A stretch of DNA of 64,000 nucleotides from Gordonia otitidis NBRC 100426 (GTDB lineage Bacteria; Actinomycetota; Actinomycetes; Mycobacteriales; Mycobacteriaceae): the NCBI RefSeq assembly GCF_000248075.1, contig NZ_BAFB01000065.1, forward strand, positions 1-64,000, written 5' to 3'. Shown here one piece after another: positions 28,556-35,041 of the stretch. The first letter of the stretch is position 1. The number at the start of each line of letters is the position of its first letter. The notes below the pieces were generated by a model, which made no database searches, was not told where the DNA came from, and saw only the letters and a program-made list of their open reading frames with translations. A program made the position numbers and the translations under genes.

Positions 28556-28731
28556 GCTTGTCTCCTGAGTTCGTCGAGTGCAGCGGCCAGGACGGTCGCG
28601 AGTTCGTATGCTTCCTCTGTGGTCATCCCGTACCGGTCGGGTCCGATCGCAAGGCAGATCGGGCGGGAGTCGTCTGCTGGCGATGACGTGACGATGACTG
28701 TGGCGGGACCGGTCCGCCCGTAGCGCTTCAC
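28552..28731 (-). CDS. Small hypothetical protein, element operon (59 aa)
   Basis: A 59-residue frame fitting exactly between whiB-like and the 91-residue gene, with GTGA at its start and ATGA at its end. It reads VKRYGRTGPATVIVTSSPAD, then GPDRYGMTTEEAYELATVLA. The amphipathic C-terminal helix and perfect fit support a real gene. Function unknown. Confidence 0.65.
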   Translation of the reverse strand: MKRYGRTGPATVIVTSSPADDSRPICLAIGPDRYGMTTEEAYELATVLAAALDELRRQA

Positions 28732-29027
28732 GCGACGCTCCGTGGTCGACCGGGAAGGCGTGGCACCTGGGCTGCGAGCACAGAGCCGTCAGTGCGCCGC
28801 TGTGCCGCCCAGTCCCGACAGCGATCGAGGGCCGGACAGCGGTGGCACAACGCTTCGGCGTTCGCGTGTCGGTACCGGGTGTCGGCGGCGTCCTCGTACG
28901 GGGCAGGAGGATCGAACAACTCCGGCGAGCCGACGCACGCGGCACCCGACAGGTCTGCGGTGCCGCGCAGTATCGCCTCGAGCAGATCAACCACGCCGCC
29001 CTCACGACGAGACACGTTGCGGCTCAT
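28728..29027 (-). CDS. WhiB-like iron-sulfur transcription factor (phage type)
   Basis: A 99-residue protein with the four-cysteine WhiB pattern: C31 in GAACVGSPELFDPP, and C61, C64 and C70 in LCHRCPALDRCRDWA. These should bind a 4Fe-4S cluster and contact the primary sigma factor. The G[VI]W beta-turn normal in host WhiB proteins is replaced by DGSVLAAQ, so sigma binding or DNA contact may differ. Mycobacteriophage TM4 encodes a WhiB that interferes with host WhiB2; a similar role here is inference. It overlaps both neighbours by four bases. Confidence 0.85.
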   Translation of the reverse strand: MSRNVSRREGGVVDLLEAILRGTADLSGAACVGSPELFDPPAPYEDAADTRYRHANAEALCHRCPALDRCRDWAAQRRTDGSVLAAQVPRLPGRPRSVA

Positions 29028-29434
29028 ATCGCCTCCAGCGGTCCGTATAGCTCGACACGCATAGTTGCCGCTGCGTCGTCGACATACACGCGGTAGTGGC
29101 CGCGGTCGGGTGTGCCGGGGTCACGCAACCTCCGATCGGTGAAGAGGAGTCGTTCGCCGCGTTGCTCGACGACGGCCGCGAACACATGCGAGATGTGAAT
29201 GCCGCCGTCGACGACCTCGGTGGCTCGGATTGGTCTGCCATCGGAGTAGTGGGTGAACTCGAAGGTGGCTCGGTGCAGATTGGCGACCGTCTCGGCGAGC
29301 GCATCGGTCTCGAACTGGTGGTCGTCGCAGACGCCGTGATCGCTGAGGGTGTCAATCACCCACGAGAAACAATCTGTCGTCTCGAGCGCGGCGTAAATCA
29401 ACACGTCGGTCTCGCGGTTTGGGGATTGGCTCAT
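29024..29434 (-). CDS. Hypothetical protein, element operon (136 aa)
   Basis: Starts MSQSPNRETDVLIYAALE with GAAGGAGA upstream; the longer frame is disregarded. An alpha/beta protein with a His-rich middle (LHRATFEFTHYSDGRPIRA) and a beta-rich C-terminus (RGHYRVYVDDAAATMRVELY). No family recognised. It overlaps WhiB-like by four bases (ATGA). Confidence 0.7.
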   Translation of the reverse strand: MSQSPNRETDVLIYAALETTDCFSWVIDTLSDHGVCDDHQFETDALAETVANLHRATFEFTHYSDGRPIRATEVVDGGIHISHVFAAVVEQRGERLLFTDRRLRDPGTPDRGHYRVYVDDAAATMRVELYGPLEAI

Positions 29435-29640
29435 CAGTGTGTCTCCTTCGTTGGGAAGTGGAATGGTCGTCGAATGCGGGCGCGTTGCACGGAGCCTCGA
29501 GGCCAGGCGATGGGCACGCATGTCAGGTGCTGGCCGCGCTCGATGTCCTCGTCGAAACTCATCGGGAACCGGCAGGCGCCACAGAGGGGGAGCCTCCGAG
29601 AGTTGTCCCAAACATGTAGGTAGGGGCGGGTAGGAGTCAC
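29434..29640 (-). CDS. Small Cys-containing protein, element operon (68 aa)
   Basis: GTG start overlapping the ATPase stop (GTGA), and stop overlapping the next start (TGATG). It contains LCGACRFPMSFDEDIERGQH followed by a third Cys, so it may bind zinc. The exact fit in the coupled operon argues that it is translated. Function unknown. Confidence 0.55.
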   Translation of the reverse strand: MTPTRPYLHVWDNSRRLPLCGACRFPMSFDEDIERGQHLTCVPIAWPRGSVQRARIRRPFHFPTKETH

Positions 29641-30881
29641 CTGGAATCACCGCTCTTTCCAGTAGTCCTACGCGCAGGTACTGACTTCTTTGGCACTACT
29701 AGGGCCTCGGGCGCGATGTCGTCGGCGAGGTAGTAGCGCCACACTGTGCGGATGTCTCCCTGCGGTTCCTCTTCGCACGTCAACACTCCGAGCATGTGCA
29801 GCGCCTGTAACTGTCGGTCGACGGTGTTGCGTGGCTTGTCGATACGCTTCCGTACCTCGGTCGTCGATGAGCCGGGATGCGCTGCGATGTCGTCGACTAT
29901 CGCCAGGCGCAGCGGAGGCATCGAGTCGCGCGCGCACCGGATCGCCAGCCGCAAGGCATGCTGGCGGTCCATTCCGAGCGCGACCGCGCCGCGCATCACC
30001 TGTGCGAGTTGCTTGGCGAAGCGGGTGGGCATCTCGGGCGCGTGTGCGTCGATGACGTCGCCGCGGTAGTCGAACTCGACACCCGTGCGTGCGAGCGTCA
30101 CCAGATCGGCAGCGGCGAGCACCTTGTCGGTCTCGTCCTCGGTGAGTGCGACGCCGACGAGATCTCGTCGCAGAAGCGCAGCCACAACATCAGCGAGGTC
30201 ACCGCGCATCGCAGCCTCGTGGCCGGTGTTGCCGATAGCCTGCCTGCCGGCCTTCTGGCGACCAGAACGGGAATCCATGCGCACCAGCACGAACCGGTCA
30301 CCCATCGACGCGATGGCCGCGTGCGCCTTGTCCCAGGCGGTCGTGACGGCTCCGACGACAACGATGCGGCCATGCCAGTCGAGCGTGCGGCCACCATCAG
30401 AACCGACGTTTCGCGACCAGTGGCCGTCGTAGACCTCGCGCAGCGCGGCGAGCACCTCGGCGCGAGCGTCCTTGTTCATCGAAAGAATGCTCGTGACGTC
30501 CTTGATGACCAGTACGCCGCGGTCACCGATCTTGCGCAGGAGTCCGCCCGTCGCGTCCTTGGCGCGGTCCTTCTGTGCGGTCGCCGATAACAGGGCACCT
30601 GGTGATGAGACTGTCGATGTGACGATTGCTCCGGCACCGGCGAGCGCCTGGGCTGTCTCGGTCTTGGCGTTGCCTGAACCGGAGATCAGTAGCAACCAGA
30701 GCGGGTCTCCGTCGAGTTGCTCGACAGCCGCAGCAGCGAGCACCGCGTCGAGCGCGTCGGTGTCGTAATCGTCACCGAGCCAGTCGGTGAACGCCGCGTG
30801 GACGTCAGCGAGAGTCGCTGTCTGACAGGGTAATCCGTTCTCGTCTAGTTCGGGCGCGTCGTAGAAATTGGGCACGCTCAT
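29637..30881 (-). CDS. AAA-type P-loop ATPase with C-terminal winged helix, element replication/partner candidate
   Basis: A 414-residue protein, the largest in the element. A P-loop variant ISGSGNAKTET lies at residues 66-76, with Ala in place of the usual Gly before Lys. A Walker B-like strand (GVLVIKDVTSI) is at about 120-130, with arginine-rich segments after it. The C-terminal 100 residues contain a winged helix (STTEVRKRIDKPRNTVDRQL). It occupies the place of Rv1582c in phiRv1. A replication-initiation or helicase-loading role is inferred. It overlaps both neighbours by four bases. Confidence 0.75.
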   Translation of the reverse strand: MSVPNFYDAPELDENGLPCQTATLADVHAAFTDWLGDDYDTDALDAVLAAAAVEQLDGDPLWLLLISGSGNAKTETAQALAGAGAIVTSTVSSPGALLSATAQKDRAKDATGGLLRKIGDRGVLVIKDVTSILSMNKDARAEVLAALREVYDGHWSRNVGSDGGRTLDWHGRIVVVGAVTTAWDKAHAAIASMGDRFVLVRMDSRSGRQKAGRQAIGNTGHEAAMRGDLADVVAALLRRDLVGVALTEDETDKVLAAADLVTLARTGVEFDYRGDVIDAHAPEMPTRFAKQLAQVMRGAVALGMDRQHALRLAIRCARDSMPPLRLAIVDDIAAHPGSSTTEVRKRIDKPRNTVDRQLQALHMLGVLTCEEEPQGDIRTVWRYYLADDIAPEALVVPKKSVPARRTTGKSGDSR

Positions 30882-31162
30882 GTGATCACCCGCTCAACGA
30901 AAGCGCCGGAACGAATTGCGGCGTCACGGTCACGGAGCCGCTTGGCGACGGCATTCCAGTCCGCAGCCTGCGAGATCGCCAGGGCCGCGTCTTTCATCGC
31001 ATTCCGATTGTCCTCCAGTGCGTCGAGCTCTTGCTCAAGACAGCCACGGACACCCGCAGTCAGCAACGCACAGAACATCGCCCGGTCGACGCCCTCGGGC
31101 AGTTCGACGTCGATGAGCTTGTATCGAAGATTGTTTGCGCGCTCATAAGTCAGTGACGTCAT
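30878..31162 (-). CDS. Hypothetical helical protein, element operon (94 aa)
   Basis: Begins MTSLTYERANNLRYKLIDVE and is nearly all helix (CLEQELDALEDNRNAMKDAA). No recognised domain. Four-base overlaps at both ends place it in the coupled operon before the ATPase. Confidence 0.68.
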   Translation of the reverse strand: MTSLTYERANNLRYKLIDVELPEGVDRAMFCALLTAGVRGCLEQELDALEDNRNAMKDAALAISQAADWNAVAKRLRDRDAAIRSGAFVERVIT

Positions 31163-31410
31163 GCGTCACCGTCCTTGCTCCGGCACACCGGGCCACGATG
31201 CAACGCAACGGATTTCGGAGCTACGAGCCACGACCCGCACGACGTGCACTGCACGGCAGGCCGATAGCCGAGTTCGACGACGACAGACACGGCAGCAACT
31301 TCGGAGCGTTCCTCGGTGGTGAGAGGTTCGCTATACTCGAGGAAGTCGCGCACCCACTCGACTGCTTGAGATTCCCCGGCTCGCCCGCCGGGGTTTTTCT
31401 TTGCAATCAT
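31159..31410 (-). CDS. Small zinc-finger-like protein, element operon (83 aa)
   Basis: Starts MIAKKNPGGRAGESQAVEWV. The C-terminal third has CTSCGSWLVAPKS then RGPVC, a three-Cys plus His (SVALHRG) pattern that could bind zinc. The ATG at 31410 overlaps the upstream stop (ATGA); the longer frame is disregarded. Function unknown. Confidence 0.66.
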   Translation of the reverse strand: MIAKKNPGGRAGESQAVEWVRDFLEYSEPLTTEERSEVAAVSVVVELGYRPAVQCTSCGSWLVAPKSVALHRGPVCRSKDGDA

Positions 31411-31622
31411 TCGACATCGCCGCCGATTGCGTCGTGGTCGACGTCGACGAGACCGAGGTCCGCGTGATCGGCCTGGGGTCGCTCGTAGTCGCACTCGACC
31501 TCATACATGTGATGGGCGGCGCGGATGGAATTGACCAGACGCTCAGCTGAATTCGATCCGGCAGGGGCAACGAGAGTGCGTTGCGCTGCTTGCCACTCGG
31601 CATCTTCGCGATAGTCGCTCAT
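31407..31622 (-). CDS. Hypothetical acidic protein, element operon (71 aa)
   Basis: Begins MSDYREDAEWQAAQRTLVAP; the C-terminal half is Asp/His-rich (RPQADHADLGLVDVDHDAIG). No recognised domain. ATGA overlaps join it to the excisionase before it and the zinc-finger-like gene after it. Confidence 0.65.
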   Translation of the reverse strand: MSDYREDAEWQAAQRTLVAPAGSNSAERLVNSIRAAHHMYEVECDYERPQADHADLGLVDVDHDAIGGDVE

Positions 31623-31819
31623 GCTGCACCGCCAAACGGCCGCATAGCTCCGTCGATCTCATTCAGGTCGACGCGAACTAGGCGCTTTCCGTTGCGGTAT
31701 CCCGTAATTCGGCCATCGGCGATCATCTGCCGGATGGTGCGATCGGTAACGCCGAGGTATTCCGCCGCCTCTGTCAGCTTTGCATAGCGACGTTGGCCAC
31801 GTGGAGAGTGATTTGACAT
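31619..31819 (-). CDS. xis: Excisionase / MerR-type HTH protein
   Basis: A 66-residue protein consisting of one winged HTH (KLTEAAEYLGVTDRTIRQMI then ADGRITGYRNGKRLVRVDL), the pattern of actinobacterial excisionases such as the one in phiRv2 (Rv2657c). Expected to bend attachment DNA and direct the integrase towards excision. It could also regulate the operon it heads. It sits 109 bases downstream of the integrase-linked gene; that gap should contain the operon promoter. Confidence 0.8.
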   Translation of the reverse strand: MSNHSPRGQRRYAKLTEAAEYLGVTDRTIRQMIADGRITGYRNGKRLVRVDLNEIDGAMRPFGGAA

Positions 31820-31896
31820 TTGCGCTCCGGGCAGGTTGAAGTGCCCGAACTCGCATTCGGTCGTGAAGGCTGACTTCCGAAGATGTCGCGAAAGCC

Positions 31897-31902
31897 ACTA
31901 TA
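31897..31902 (-). promoter_or_regulatory. Possible -10 element of the xis-to-capsid operon
   Basis: On the minus strand TATAGT lies about 78 bases before the xis ATG in an AT-richer stretch. No clear -35 is visible, so an activator could be needed. Confidence 0.25.
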
Positions 31903-31927
31903 ACACCGTGAGCTTCCGTCTAGGGAA

Positions 31928-32374
31928 CTATCGCCCTTTTGGGTTCATCAGTTGGCGCCTCAGTTTAAGGGCGTGTCTGAGGGCATCGAGTGTGATGTGA
32001 ACGCTTTTGTCGTTGCTCGTCATCACAAGCGTTGCTACGGCCTCTCGAAAACCCCTGCCGCATGGGTTCGGCTGGTTTTCGCTCTCCGACCATTGGCAAA
32101 GCATGGCGAATACCTCCAGGAGAGAGTGTTCGTCCGCAGAGACGGAGTTTCGACACCTGCATGCTGTTTCAAGATGCACACGCGTCGGTTCGCCGTGCGC
32201 TGCCGTTGACCAGAGATCAGAATTGCCGAGTAGGAGCCTCTGTCGAGTAGTGGAGTTCCGCGTTGGTACCCATTGCGCTTGACTCTCAACCCACCTGAAT
32301 CGCTGCACCACATCGAAGTCTTTCTTGCGGCCATGGTCACAGCGGATCACGATGTCCCTTCGGCTGCGGTCCAT
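31928..32374 (-). CDS. Hypothetical protein between integrase and excisionase (148 aa)
   Basis: A strong ribosome site (GGAGGGG) and an ATG at 32374, two bases after the integrase stop, define this gene. It starts MDRSRRDIVIRCDHGRKKDF, has Trp-containing beta regions, and ends in a helix (TLDALRHALKLRRQLMNPKG). No family recognised. By position, in satellites and phages, an immunity repressor or integration regulator is expected here, but no HTH is obvious. Base composition is less GC-rich than that of host genes. Confidence 0.65.
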   Translation of the reverse strand: MDRSRRDIVIRCDHGRKKDFDVVQRFRWVESQAQWVPTRNSTTRQRLLLGNSDLWSTAAHGEPTRVHLETACRCRNSVSADEHSLLEVFAMLCQWSESENQPNPCGRGFREAVATLVMTSNDKSVHITLDALRHALKLRRQLMNPKGR

Positions 32375-32376
32375 GT

Positions 32377-33552
32377 TCACCCCTCCGTATCCACTAGATT
32401 GGACAATGCCTCCGCGATTCTGCGGTCGCGTCCTTTCGCGGCGTGCTGGTAGCGCATTGCTGCCGCTACCGTCGAATGCCCAAGGCGTGCCTGTAGTTCC
32501 GCCAGGGTGGCACCGGTTGCAGCCGCGAGGACGGCACCGGTGTGCCTCAAGTCGTGGAACCGAAGGTCGCTGCGCTTCGCAGCGTCGCGTGCTGGATAGA
32601 AGTAGCTGTAAAGCGTTGTGGGAGTGAGATACCCGCCTTCCGGAGCAGGAAAGAGCAGTGCATCCTGCTTCGGCCCAGTGTGCTCGTTGAGGTGGGTCTC
32701 GACTGCTCCAAGCACATGCGGGGGAACGTGGACGGTTCGGGTACCAGCTTCGGACTTCGCCGAGTCTTGGGCAACGTAGGCGCTCTTCTCGGCATCCCAA
32801 ACGGCGCCGCGGGTCACCGACACCGCGCCGGCCATAAGGCGTCGTTCACCCGTGTCCTCGTCCGCCTCGTACTCGAGCGTGACGTCGCGGCGTCTAATTT
32901 CGATGAGTTCACCGAAGCGCAGCGCGCACCAGGCGGCCAACAACGTCATGAGCTGGTAGCGCGCAGGCATCGCGTTGACGATGGTCTGGAGCTCGTCGAT
33001 GGTGGCCGGGACCGTGCGCGATCGACGTCGTGACGATCCCGCGCCTTCGACGCGACAAGGATTCGCTGTGATCAGTTCGGCGTTGTAGGCGCTCGTCATG
33101 ATGGTGCGCAGGAGTGAGTAGGCGTGTGCGCGCATGGTCGGGGCGTCTGGGAGTAGTTGGTCGTGCCACTTGCGGACGTCGGCAGGCGTTATCTCGTCGA
33201 GGCGCTTGGCCTTGAACGTTGGCAGCACATGGAGGTCGAGCAGGCTGCGGTAGTGGTCGCGGGTGCGGATCTTCAAAGGGCGGCCACGCACTAGGCGCGT
33301 ACGTAGCCAGTCGTCGGCGTAAGGCTCGAACATCGGTGACTCTGCCTGGTCTGCGGTGGCGGGGTTCCAGAGCCCGCGATCGATCTCTCGGCGACGGTCG
33401 GTGAGCCAAGCTTCGGCGTCGACCTTCGCGGCGAACGTGTGCGGAGCGGTGTGCTTGGCACCATCGGGGCCGGTGTAGTGGGCTTGATGGCGACCACTGG
33501 GAAGCTTGCGAATTGCCCCGAACTCGCGTCGCTGTCGTCTCGGCTTCGCCAT
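32377..33552 (-). CDS. int: Tyrosine recombinase/integrase
   Basis: A 391-residue phage integrase. An arm-binding N-terminal region with RREFGAIRKLPSGRHQAHY is followed by the core-binding SAM-like domain (about 75-160). The catalytic domain carries Arg in LRFGELIEI, the HxxR box in RFHDLRHTG, a second His in ARLGHSTVAA and the Tyr nucleophile in AMRYQH. The start is taken at MAKPRRQ (33552). Its gene ends 152 bases inside attR and is transcribed away from it, the standard int-att arrangement. Related to the phiRv2 integrase type by architecture. Confidence 0.94.
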   Translation of the reverse strand: MAKPRRQRREFGAIRKLPSGRHQAHYTGPDGAKHTAPHTFAAKVDAEAWLTDRRREIDRGLWNPATADQAESPMFEPYADDWLRTRLVRGRPLKIRTRDHYRSLLDLHVLPTFKAKRLDEITPADVRKWHDQLLPDAPTMRAHAYSLLRTIMTSAYNAELITANPCRVEGAGSSRRRSRTVPATIDELQTIVNAMPARYQLMTLLAAWCALRFGELIEIRRRDVTLEYEADEDTGERRLMAGAVSVTRGAVWDAEKSAYVAQDSAKSEAGTRTVHVPPHVLGAVETHLNEHTGPKQDALLFPAPEGGYLTPTTLYSYFYPARDAAKRSDLRFHDLRHTGAVLAAATGATLAELQARLGHSTVAAAMRYQHAAKGRDRRIAEALSNLVDTEG

Positions 33553-33703
33553 CCCGCCCCTTGTTCTCGTGCAACAATCGTGCAATAAGAACTTACATCA
33601 CGTTCCGCTTGCCTCCGCAGTTTTCCACATGTACTGTCAGCCATGACCGCAGGTAAAGACCTAATTCCTGAGGTCACCCCTACAAAAGCATCACACCGGG
33701 CAA

Positions 33704-33729
33704 ACTGGTTCGAGTCCAGTTGGGGGAGC
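33704..33729 (+). repeat. attR: 26-bp copy of the tRNA-Asn 3' end
   Basis: Identical to 23123-23148. The bases upstream bear no tRNA structure, so this is only the duplicated att core. The 118 bases between the int ATG-side end and the core contain no gene. Confidence 0.93.
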
Positions 33730-33744
33730 AGAGAAGTAGCAGTT

Positions 33745-33780
33745 CAGAGGCGGTTTCCGAGGTAATCGGGACCGCCTCTG
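33745..33780. terminator. Hairpin terminator in the host arm of attR
   Basis: CAGAGGCGGT and ACCGCCTCTG form a perfect 10-bp stem with a 16-base loop. No T-run follows. In the uninfected chromosome this would be the hairpin downstream of tRNA-Asn; it also lies at the end of the minus-strand lipoprotein gene. Confidence 0.5.
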
Positions 33781-33830
33781 CTGCTGTCGGGAGCGCCACG
33801 GCGTGCACGGTCCAGACGATCAGTGCTCTC

Positions 33831-34382
33831 TCAGCACGTGTACTGGTCCGGAAACCGGACGCACAGCGGTGGCAGGGGCTGGTTGGGACCGTAACCATCA
33901 GCGGAGTTGGGATCGTAGGTCGGTTGCACCGACCTCCACTGCCCGTTCTCACACGTTGTGTAATTGCCTCCGCCGTTATTGATCGCGGCTCCATCGGTGC
34001 ACTGAGCTGTCGGCGTCGGTGACTGTGTCTGGTCGTCGGCCCAAGGATGTCGCGGAGCCTGCCCGTTGTCGACGGTCCACTCGTAGTTGTCGCACATGAT
34101 CGCGGTGCCGTTGGCGTCGGCGGTGCGACGGCCTATATCGGCTCCGATGCACGCATCACCGATCGCCGGTCCTGCTGCCTGTTGCGGAGCATCAGGGGTT
34201 GTCTGCGGCACCTCGACCGTTGTGGTGGTAACGGATCGCGAGGCGCCCAGCGCGCTGCTCGACGCAGCCGAAGAGGACGCAGACGAAGAGTACGCGGGCC
34301 CGGTCGAATCGGCGCCGGCACAACCGGTCAGCCAGAGAAGCGCCGACGTGACTCCGGCGACGAGGAGAGCGGGTCGTCTCAT
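33831..34382 (-). CDS. Putative lipoprotein
   Basis: A 183-residue protein starting MRRPALLVAGVTSALLWLTG, with a lipobox (LTGC) and a Ser/Thr-rich linker after the lipidated Cys. The C-terminal part has six cysteines spread over YEWT, DGAAINNGGGNYTTCENGQW and LCVRFPDQYTC, suggesting disulfides in an exported domain. Function unknown. The ATG at 34382 is chosen over an upstream in-frame start because it puts the signal peptide at the terminus. Confidence 0.75.
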   Translation of the reverse strand: MRRPALLVAGVTSALLWLTGCAGADSTGPAYSSSASSSAASSSALGASRSVTTTTVEVPQTTPDAPQQAAGPAIGDACIGADIGRRTADANGTAIMCDNYEWTVDNGQAPRHPWADDQTQSPTPTAQCTDGAAINNGGGNYTTCENGQWRSVQPTYDPNSADGYGPNQPLPPLCVRFPDQYTC

Positions 34383-34636
34383 GTCTGGGTCCTCTGACTC
34401 GCCGGTGGGGTTCGGCAAAGGGGAGAATTCTACGAATCTGTGGCGAATACTCTCACATCTCTCGTCCATCAGAAGGATATTTCGGGCATTGCCGGGAAGT
34501 GCGACGAAACATCTGTGACATACCCGCGGATTCGCGGGCCTTCTGGACGAAAGACCCTTTCTGGATGGTCAAGCAACTCCTAACGTCGTGTATGGAGGCG
34601 TCTCATCCGAAGAAGACACGTCAGGAGGTCGACACC

Positions 34637-34837
34637 ATGTCGTCGCATTCACCACTTTTCTATGTTCTGCCCGGACTGGCGATCGCGATGGGCCTTATCT
34701 TCGCTGCGGCGGGGATCGGCGACATCGCGAACTACGGTGGCGGAGTTGCGGCCTGGCTCTACACGATCGTCGGCCTGGTGGTCGTTCTCGTCGGCGCCGG
34801 AGTGATCGGTGTGAGTCGCGGAAGTTCATCGGAGTAA
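34637..34837 (+). CDS. Small two-helix membrane protein (66 aa)
   Basis: Preceded by AGGAGG at 34623-34628. Two hydrophobic helices (FYVLPGLAIAMGLIFAAAGI; WLYTIVGLVVVLVGAGVIGV) separated by a Gly-rich turn. No family recognised. The last codons run into the first copy of a short repeat. Confidence 0.65.
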   Translation: MSSHSPLFYVLPGLAIAMGLIFAAAGIGDIANYGGGVAAWLYTIVGLVVVLVGAGVIGVSRGSSSE

Positions 34838-34873
34838 GACAGTTCATCTGGGTAATACAGTTCATCTGGTAAC
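34821..34873. repeat. Three imperfect 18-bp repeats
   Basis: Three adjacent units share AGTTCATC(T/G)G(G)RGTAA: 34821-34838 (overlapping a gene end), 34839-34856 and 34857-34873. The last two are nearly identical. Function unknown; a regulatory or slippage origin is possible. Confidence 0.6.
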
Positions 34874-34930
34874 GCTCCGTCTTCGGCGAGCGGAAACGGG
34901 CCGTACCCCAACCGTGCGGCCGCGTACGCC

Positions 34931-34960
34931 GACATCTGGGAATACAAGATTTGCTACAAT
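34931..34960 (+). promoter_or_regulatory. Candidate promoter of the guanidine riboswitch-gdx transcript
   Basis: TACAAT (34955-34960) is a good -10, 18 bases after a weak -35 GACATC (34931-34936). Transcription would begin about 15 bases before the riboswitch. Confidence 0.45.
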
Positions 34961-34981
34961 CTTTGGTGTCAATGGTGACAT

Positions 34982-35025
34982 CCGGACGAGGCGCGCCGTA
35001 CCCGGCCAGCGACAAGACGGCGCTC
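34982..35025 (+). ncRNA. Guanidine-III riboswitch (ykkC-III)
   Basis: The sequence CCGGACGAGG, then GCGCCGTACCCGG, then GACAAGACGGCGC closely matches the guanidine-III riboswitch known from Thermobifida fusca and other Actinobacteria. CCGG (34982-34985) pairs with CCGG (35000-35003), and GCGCCG (34993-34998) with CGGCGC (35018-35023), giving the expected H-type pseudoknot. The GGAGG ribosome site at 35026-35030 abuts the 3' helix, so guanidinium binding can act directly on translation of the exporter downstream. Confidence 0.88.
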
Positions 35026-35041
35026 GGAGGTTTGACGTCTC

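Larger units (their letters stand above)
23123..33729. mobile_element. 10.6-kb integrated phage-satellite-like element (phiRv1/phiRv2-type)
   Basis: The element is bounded by a 26-bp direct repeat copied from the tRNA-Asn 3' end. It encodes a tyrosine integrase next to attR, an excisionase, an AAA-type ATPase, a WhiB-like protein, small unknown proteins, and a capsid set of protease, cement, HK97-fold capsid and scaffold-like proteins. Portal, terminase, tail and lysis genes are not visible. Size, gene order and content match the mycobacterial phiRv1/phiRv2 elements and capsid-encoding satellites more closely than a full temperate phage. Opposite-strand genes at the attL end may be cargo. All key frames are intact, so it may be mobilisable. 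Confidence 0.92.

Noticed and set aside
23881-33700. CRISPR array or insertion sequence in the element
   Set aside because: No regularly spaced repeats and no transposase or terminal inverted repeats seen.
33704-33776. Possible second tRNA-Asn
   Set aside because: Only the last 25 bases of the tRNA are present; no acceptor 5' strand, D arm or anticodon arm precedes them. It is attR.
34759-34947. Minus-strand frame encoding repeated DEL(Y/S) units
   Set aside because: The repetition is simply the 18-bp repeat read on the other strand, opposite a + strand gene end; no ribosome site.
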